DNA of 64,000 nt, from assembly GCA_022570795.1 (NCBI GenBank), contig JAKUDP010000004.1, forward strand, positions 1,364,001 to 1,428,000. The letters are read 5' to 3'. Shown here piece after piece: positions 57,727-64,000 of the stretch (positions within the stretch are counted from its first letter, which is position 1; every line of letters begins with the position of its first letter). Origin of the DNA: Sphaerulina vaccinii (lineage: Eukaryota > Ascomycota > Dothideomycetes > Mycosphaerellales > Mycosphaerellaceae). Made by a program: the position numbers and the translations under genes. The notes beneath the pieces were generated by a model. It worked only from the letters and a program-made list of their open reading frames with translations, was not told the DNA's origin and ran no database searches.

Positions 57727-59560
57727 TTAGCGGCGTGCCATAGGCATATTGGCAACCATATCCCTCGCACCGCGCAATCCTGTGCATCCATAACAGTTTA
57801 CGCAGTCTACGCAGTTGACACAGCCTGAGCAATTGATGCACCCAGTACAGCTGATGCAACCAGCGCAGTTTTCACAGTCGTCGCAATGATAGTTGCCGTT
57901 CTGATCGAATCCCAGTCCCGGAGGTGGTCCATTTACTAGTACACCATTGACGTAACAGACTTGGTTGGGTCTGGGCATGGTACTGGCAAGAGTCGAAGCG
58001 CCCGCCGTGTTTGGACCCGGCGCAGGTGTTCGCTTGCTGGCCGTAGGCGGCGTCTTCTTCTTGGGCTTCTCCTGCTTCTCTCGATTCTCCAATAGCTCGA
58101 ACTCCATATTGCCATGGGAGTGGTGGGTACGCCAGTCCATTAGGTGCTCAATCTCGATCTTCATTGTGCCACTTGTTGCTGCTTTACGGATGTGTGCTGG
58201 CACGGCGGCTAGCGGATCTCTCTTATCAAAATGATACCGTTCTCGGCCGTCGCGATCATGTCCAACGATATTGTAGACACGCGACCATGCGCCAATGTTG
58301 TTGCCCGGGCCATAGCCATCAGCGTACATGTCTCGGTAGAATGCGAGCTGGGCGCAGATCGTTAGCAAGGTGCAGGCAACAGTCTGTGTGCAAATATTTC
58401 GACTCACGTTCTCAGCCCAGTTCCACCGACCAGCAGTAACTTTTCCAGAGATAGGCACACCAGTGTTCTCACAGGCACCCACGACATCTTCGAGTCCTGG
58501 AACACCCTGCTCTGTCAACTCAACCCCAGCTTTCGCGGCATACTGAATGACGGCCTCCTGCCAGTCGACTTCGTCACCTTGATTCCAATGCGTAGTGCCA
58601 TCGATAGCCTTCAGCGAGAACTGTAGGTATATCGCCATCACCAGACCAAGGTCACGAAATGCCGAGTCTTCCTTTAGCTCGTCAAGGCGGTCGAGTGCAT
58701 TGAGAGCTGAGAGAATCGCGATGCCAATCAGACCAGTCAATGCCTCAATGCGACCATGATACGGTTTCACCCGAGAATCTGCAGCAATGTGCATCCATAC
58801 TCCTCTATGCACGTCGTGATCCAGGAAATGACCCAGGGCACTGATCGCTGCCCACATTCGGTGGTACTTGATATGTATCAGTGACGTACTGAATTCTCTT
58901 AGCTACGCGGAAGTCAGCTTGCATTTGAGGTCCCTGACCTATAGAAGGTGTATCGTACAAGCATTTCTATGCATTGCTCCACTCCCAGTCCAAAGTAATC
59001 CTTCCTGATGTTCATATCAAAGTTGTCTGGGTCACAGTAAGACGCAAGCCGACGGTATTGCTCTAGTAAGTCCCATGCTTCTTGCATCATGATGTGTCTG
59101 TAAGCATGGTCATCAGCAGGATGGCCGGGCTTGATGTGCAACTGCTCCTCGTCTTCATCTTCTGCAGTGCTGTTGCTCTGGTCGTCGGCGTCATCGTTAT
59201 TCGCCTCCTTGATGTATATGTACTCGTACGGCCCTTCGAACGCTGTCTCGCGAAACGTGACGCGTATATCAGTCCTCGGTTTGCGTGTGCCATTCACGAC
59301 TCGTTTGGGAGCAATATTGGCGTCGATGTTGGACAACGCTGAACGCTTCCTGCTCGCCAGGCTTGCGAAAGATGCGGGCCGCCTAGATTAGCAGTGAAGT
59401 ACCTAGAGCAAGATCTGGTCGATGAGGGTAGAACACTCGAAAAGCTTGGAGAGGTCGTCAATCGGCGACGAGATCCAATCCTTCGAAGCACGCTAGAGAG
59501 CGTGGGCACGTGAAGATGAATGCTGCTCTTCTCGAGAACCACCGACTCCTCGTTCATCAT
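57727..59560 (-). CDS. Unrecognised protein with Cys-every-third-residue C-terminal tail
   Basis: Secure exons are 58959-59382, 58408-58902 and 57727-58347, with introns of 56 bp and 60 bp (the latter GTGAGT, TGCTAAC, CCCAG). The 5' start is uncertain: no ATG precedes NIDANIAPKR in frame. An ATG at 59558-59560 reaches it only if a 20-base GT..AG segment (59383-59402) is removed, giving 565 residues. The middle region (ALTGLIGIAILSALNALDR, FRDLGLVMAIYLQFS, GVPGLEDVV) is shared with the adjacent paralogue and is probably helical. A basic linker, KQEKPKKKTPPTASKR, precedes the tail. The tail at about 57770-57880 repeats CxxC with spacing of three (CENCAGCISCTGC and onward), 13 or more cysteines in about 40 residues. 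Such spacing suggests metal binding or a Cys ladder. Function unknown. Confidence 0.7.
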
Positions 59561-62158
59561 TAGGCATTACTGCGTGACACCTCTCTGATCGACTGTGACC
59601 CCAAGTTCAGTGTTGGTATCGAACTCACAATCGAGACTTCAGCAGCTCATATCGAATCACACGCTCGCCGTCGTTCTCGCCAGACCACAGCTTGCGCACC
59701 GTGAGGCATGGCTCGCCGTCATCATATGGAGCCCTTCGCAGTGGCGCATTGTTTCCTGCGAGACCAGTCTTAGGAGAGGAGAAATTGTTCATGAACTGAA
59801 GTGAAAGCAAGGAACAGGTGGAAGTCAATGCCGCCAAGAACGACCCACACGCGCGGCAACCACGACCACAGCTTCAGTCCTCTTCTTAAGGGCCACTATC
59901 ATTCCGGCACCGACACAGGTTACATCGAAGCCGCTGACAGCGAGAAAGACACGCTTGGTGGCGAGGGAAGCGCAGGCAGTGTCCTGGAACCGAGAAGCCG
60001 CGAAGGACCTGCCTCGACTGAGCCACAGCGACACACCATGAGCGGAGCGGTATGGAGCTCTGCCGTCTGTCAGTCACCACTGCGGCTGTCAGCCATCTAG
60101 TGGCACTCGAGATCGTCGAGGCTCCATGGCTTAGAATCTCGAGTACAACTTTCTCAAGGGCATAGCGCTGCGACCAGGAGCAGGAGCAACAGTCATTCTG
60201 CTCTCCACGACGAGAGAGCTATCGAGAGCAGGCATGTGAGACGAGCAGCATGATATCAGCAAGAAGCAGTCTGCGTACCAGCCACTGCCTGATCAGCTTC
60301 ACAGCAGCAGCGCTCGGAAGGCTCGAAACATCCAAGCAGACTGGTAGCACGCGACGAGCTCGCCACTGAGAGCAGACAGCGAGAAGGATGGCATGACATC
60401 GGGCAGAGACCGTATGCGCACCAGTTGTTGCTCAATCAGCCGCATTAACAGCTGTCAGGACAGGCACGAGGATCTGAGCAGGCAAAGCAGAGACAGCACA
60501 GAAGTGCCGGACCGTGCGCCAGAGCGCCAGGGGTGTCAATATCTCATGGCGACGGCGACTATAACTTCGGAGGCTACGCACTTTCCTGCCGAACACTTCT
60601 CGTCGATGCTGGGAAAAGAGATGAAAGAGTAGGAGACTGAGCATTCGGACTTACGCTTGATGAGAGGAAAAACAAGAAACTGTATAGGTTGACCTGGCAA
60701 GTTTTCGATGTTCTGCTTGACACTTGCTCTCAGCCCATTTCGTCGCTGGCATTGGCCTTGTGGCCACTCGTCTTCAATTATCTTCCAGCGTGCCCCTCGG
60801 ACTCTGGTACGTTTGTCAAAGTATGAGCGAGCGTTGAATGTCGCTGTTGGACGACAGTGCCGCGGGCCATGTGTGGCCTTGATGCGCCGAGGTAGCATAA
60901 CCTCGTCGACGCGATTGGGTTGCTTGACTAGCTCCCACTCGAACTTCGCCAGGACCACTGTCCATCTGAGCAGCATGCTACAACGAGCCAGACCCGGCGG
61001 AAGTCGCACCGACCAGAATGAAACAGGCGAGGCCTATACCACAGCACCCCTGGCCTGCATCCTTTGTCCACCTGGAGCCTTTTACGAGATGTACTGCATG
61101 AAGGGGCAGCTCTTCTCTGTTGCATTCGTCCCCTGCTATCGCCAGTCGGTCTTGCTCTTACCGGTCCGGTCACTGGTTGCTGTTTGGACCTTCATCGTTC
61201 TGCCGAGACTCTGCGATCGCTGACAGTCCTGCTCTCACTCGGCTGGTTGCCACATTCCGTACAGCCTGCGAGTGGGATTCTCTGTGGATACCGTGTTGGA
61301 CGCCAAAAAGCTGCAGATGCTTCATCGTTGCAAGTACAATCTCGGCAAGCGAAGCGTGGCTATCAACGATGCGAGCCCACCTCGCTTGTTGTCACCCCGC
61401 TTGTTGTTAACACGTTGCTGTCTGGACTCCGGGCCTGCGGTCTTGCCTTTGCAGCGCCGCAGGCAGCGCTTAGGATACTGGAAGTCTCTCGTGCAGAAGC
61501 TCGTGTGGTTTTCACCCAGCCCTGCTCCTGCTTGGCTGGAGTTGAACAGTTTGAGCTTCGATGTTCTCTGTTCTGCATATCACCTGCTTTTCGCGGCACG
61601 ATCCTGCTCTCATTGGCCTGGTCACCACACTCTGGGAAGAGTGACAATCTGAGTCTGCCCGTTCCTCATTTCGCCGCCTTCCTGCTGTCGCTTCACGCTA
61701 TCGTTCCTGCTGGCGTAGTCCTCGCCTGTTGACTGGATATTCGGCATGTTTCGAGAGACGGCTGGACTGATGTCGTGTCCACTTGTGTCGAGTGTTGCAG
61801 CAGAGCTGTGTATTGAGCTCTGCTTGGTGTAACGTCGGTTGATGTCGCTGTTGCGTTGAAAACGCTCCCTAAGGAACCTCCGTCGCCATGCTCCGTCAAA
61901 CTGACTTTGCACACACGACGATGGCCCCGAAGGGCCCCCGCTGAAAGGGAACATAGTGGCCGGCCACGATGCTAGAATGCAGAGCGTGTCAGCGCCGCTT
62001 AGGTACATGAAGGCTCCCAATCAACAGATCAGGATACACCCTTGCCACTCAAAACCCAGCCTTCTTCTCTGGGACCGCCATGCCGGATTTCTGTTGCATG
62101 GATCTTCCTCATACTGCCCTGGTACCCGGTCGTTGTCTAGAGACACGGACAATTCGTC
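59561..62158. other. Gene-poor region
   Basis: About 2.6 kb of normal GC content with many overlapping frames but only one small gene called (60574-60976). Around 61217-61250 and 61596-61630 two similar segments (TCCTGCTCTC..GGCTGGT) suggest a faint old duplication. No RNA genes were seen. Confidence 0.35.
60574..60976 (-). CDS. Small hypothetical protein (118 aa)
   Basis: Exon 1 is 60655-60976 and exon 2 is 60574-60608, with a 46-bp intron (GTAAGT donor, TTTTCCCAG acceptor, phase 1). The ATG at 60974-60976 is the first in frame, but the frame is open upstream and an earlier exon is possible. The protein is basic, with VMLPRRIKATHGPRHCRP, YFDKRTRVRGARWKIIEDEW and VKQNIENLPGQPIQFL. It looks like a real domain rather than random sequence, but I do not recognise it. 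The good splice signals are the main support. Confidence 0.45.
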
Positions 62159-62527
62159 TCATTTAGCGGGTGGCTTTGGCTTTCCCTTCATTCCACACCA
62201 CATCAGCCGGAATGGCTTCTGGTATGGTGCCGGGCAGGGCACTGCGGTCATGGGGTTGTCAACCCCATCGACCCAGACGGCCTCCTCGGGCGGTGTGCCC
62301 ATGGCCAGCAGGCGAGACCGCAGCTTCTGTCTCCACTCTTCATTGCGCCAGCCTGGGCCAGCAGGCAGCTCCGCTAAGTGGCCTGGTGGCTGCTGGGTCG
62401 GCGGAGAGGGCGTGGTGGTGGTGGCGGCGGCGGCGGCAGGAGAGGTGTTCTCGCTCTTCTTCTTCTCTTCGCTGGTGGTGGTGGTGGTGGTGGTGGTGTT
62501 TGCTTGCATCTTGCTGTCCTCTGCCAT
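62159..62527 (-). CDS. Small hypothetical protein, Thr/Ala-rich N-terminus (122 aa)
   Basis: ATG at 62525-62527, one exon. The N-terminal third is Thr, Ala, Lys and Pro-rich low complexity, encoded by long GGT/GGC-type runs on the plus strand. The C-terminal part is more complex: WRNEEWRQKLRSRLLAMG, EEAVWVDGVDN and a basic GKPKPPAK end. There is no signal peptide or membrane span. It could be a small nuclear or cytosolic protein; no family recognised. Confidence 0.5.
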   Translation of the reverse strand: MAEDSKMQANTTTTTTTTSEEKKKSENTSPAAAAATTTTPSPPTQQPPGHLAELPAGPGWRNEEWRQKLRSRLLAMGTPPEEAVWVDGVDNPMTAVPCPAPYQKPFRLMWCGMKGKPKPPAK

Positions 62528-62739
62528 GGCTTTGTTCTCGTGTCGCTGTGCTGTCGTCCGCTTCGATGCTATGGTGGTGGTCAATTGTCGGAGAGCTTCG
62601 TGAAAACAAACGCGGACGCGCTCGTCAACACCCGGACAGGATCATCTTATCGCCGCTGCTCACGACCCATCAATGATGGGCTGATTGAGACCTCATAACG
62701 GATGCTGGACTGTCACTACCAATCAAATCAGCTGAAATA

Positions 62740-62884
62740 GGTCTCGTAGTTCAGTGGCTAGAACGTCCAGTTTACAGGATGCCTCCCTATGTAGTGGCCT
62801 CACGGCTTACCATAGTGGCCTGTTGCGGATCACGATCCAATGCTTCGAATCTGGAAGACCCTGGTTCGAGTCCGGGTGAGACCG
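62740..62884 (+). tRNA. tRNA-Val (anticodon TAC) with 73-nt intron
   Basis: Exon 1 is 62740-62776, the intron 62777-62849 and exon 2 62850-62884. The acceptor stem pairs GGTCTCG with TGAGACC (one G-U), the D stem GTTC with GAAC, and the anticodon stem TCCAG with CTGGA. The T arm is CCTGG, TTCGAGT, CCGGG. The anticodon TAC at 62773-62775 follows two T residues, and the intron starts one base after it, the canonical place. A TTTT Pol III terminator follows at 62889-62892. The intron is longer than most fungal tRNA introns. Confidence 0.82.
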
Positions 62885-62892
62885 TATCTTTT

Positions 62893-63839
62893 GCTCTATT
62901 CAGTTCAGTTCTGGATGGCAGCATATTATCTTTTTGCTTAAACTACGACTTCACGACTGCAGGAGCCTGCTATACAGACTACGACGACATGAGCTACACT
63001 GGGTGAGAGAGATCACTTTTGCAATGGTATTTGTCTCTTGAGAAAAGGTCGAGACTATGCTCGACGGTGCAAAGACGACGAGCATTTCAACTTTTGATAT
63101 TATCTCGAGGCGCCAAGACTTCGTTCTTCTGCCAGCTTCATGCGTCATTTTCCACCTTCCACGTACCGCTCGCCGAGCACACGCCAATCTCGTACAGACG
63201 AGCAGTCACCACGGCAAGCCATTCTTCTGCGATCGAGCCAGAACGAGTCGTCACACTATCAGAGAAGAAAGCCGCCAGACTGCCTGATCGAGAGCCAGGA
63301 GACTCCGAGCGCAATACTGGAATATCCCTGGATTCAGACTGAGGACATCGCCCAGGCCATCAAGCCCTTTGCTATGAATGCAGAAGATCGCGAAGGTACC
63401 TGAGAGGACCTTGCCCATATCGACAACGAGTGCAGAGACAGAGACGGCTGAGAGGCTTGATGCTGATCTCATTCTAGGTCACATCGCGTTCGAATCCTTG
63501 GGCCAGCGCGACAGCATCGCCACCGCAGAGACACAACCGCGAGCACTAAACCGGAGGAGTATGACAGAAAGGCAAAGACAATACCCTTCGTGATGCCGAG
63601 CATGCAATCTCCAGTTACGAAACTACGGCTTTCTGCCTACAGGACCATCTAGCTCTGTGCAGCCATATGCGCGGACTAGGAGGTCCTTGATGTGAAGTTG
63701 GTATCACCGACGTCACGGCTACACGGATACTGTCTATGACAAGACGGCTGGCGGGAATTCGCATGAGTCACGCAGGTTGACAGTGCCTATACACCTAACT
63801 GCATCTATTGGACACTCCCACGACTACAACGCCATCACC
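62893..63839. other. Intergenic region before F-box gene
   Basis: About 950 bp. Overlapping frames of 70-107 codons on both strands between 63019 and 63593 have no recognisable domain. An exon-like ATG..GTGAGA unit at about 62989-63005 is too weak to call. The last 100 bp form the F-box gene's leader. Confidence 0.35.
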
Positions 63840-64000
63840 ATGTCTTTGGCCTCGCTCCCAGTCGAGCTGATCGAGCTCATTTGCGAACGCTGCAGCTTCG
63901 ATGACATCAAAGCCCTCATGCTTACCTCCCGGCACTTGAGTAATGTGGCAAATGACTATCTGCTCCCAGCACTAGTGAGAACGTATGGCATCACCGCAGA
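63840..64000 (+). CDS. F-box protein (N-terminal part, cut by window end)
   Basis: The ATG at 63840 starts MSLASLPVELIELICERC, followed by DDIKALMLTSRHLSNVAN, a typical F-box at the extreme N-terminus. F-box proteins link substrates to the SCF ubiquitin ligase through Skp1. 53 codons are visible; the substrate-binding part lies beyond the window, so the target cannot be guessed. Confidence 0.75.
   Translation, partial: MSLASLPVELIELICERCSFDDIKALMLTSRHLSNVANDYLLPALVRTYGITA

Noticed and set aside
61064..61732. 222-codon Leu/Ser/Cys-rich plus-strand frame
   Set aside because: Hydrophobic composition comes from pyrimidine-rich DNA; there is no membrane topology or family pattern, and its start is not in a good context.

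Overview
The window is a piece of a filamentous ascomycete chromosome, probably Pezizomycotina and most likely Dothideomycetes. The evidence is short GT..AG introns of about 46-110 bp with CTAAC/CTGAC-like branch points, fungal gene families (HET, a siderophore-type MFS transporter, a fungal Frizzled-like receptor, RSC and Paf1 complex subunits), and a large AT-rich block with the marks of repeat-induced point mutation (RIP). All gene models were built by hand from splice signals and reading-frame continuity. No similarity search was run, so family names rest on recalled family features.

Left arm (1-17.8 kb), gene-dense: the 3' end of Paf1, a DUF7918-like protein, a two-TM protein, a siderophore-type MFS transporter broken by a nonsense codon and a frameshift, the Rsc7 chromatin-remodelling subunit, a four-exon Frizzled-like receptor, a RING finger protein and a HET-domain protein.

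Central island (17.845-41.720 kb), AT-rich and almost gene-free: it reads as a nest of mobile elements. The outermost unit has about 39 bp of imperfect terminal inverted repeats and would be about 10 kb once its guests are removed; I cannot assign it to a superfamily. Copia element A sits inside it on the minus strand (TSD TATCT). Copia element B, of the same family, sits inside A on the plus strand (TSD TATTA). A short gag-only LTR element C lies further right (TSD AATCT). All three LTR elements share one primer-binding site that looks like the anticodon region of initiator tRNA-Met. Every coding region in the island carries many TAG/TAA codons where family sequence expects CAG, CAA or TGG.

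Right arm (41.7-64 kb), patchier and more accessory in character: a GDS1-like winged-helix protein; a secreted protein with 16-residue repeats, acidic YARD repeats and a His-rich tail; a six-cysteine small secreted protein; a divergent Baeyer-Villiger monooxygenase/short-chain dehydrogenase pair; a precursor of multiple kexin-released peptides; a gene with an internal domain duplication broken by a 22-bp tandem duplication; and two tandem paralogues of an unrecognised family, one with a striking Cys-every-third-residue tail and the other with an in-frame stop. A spliced tRNA-Val, two small hypothetical genes and the start of an F-box protein follow.

The left-arm genes are mostly housekeeping. 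The right arm gathers secreted-peptide genes, a small oxidative pair and decaying paralogues next to the transposon island. The most novel-looking items are the peptide precursor, the Cys-repeat tail and the outer transposon.
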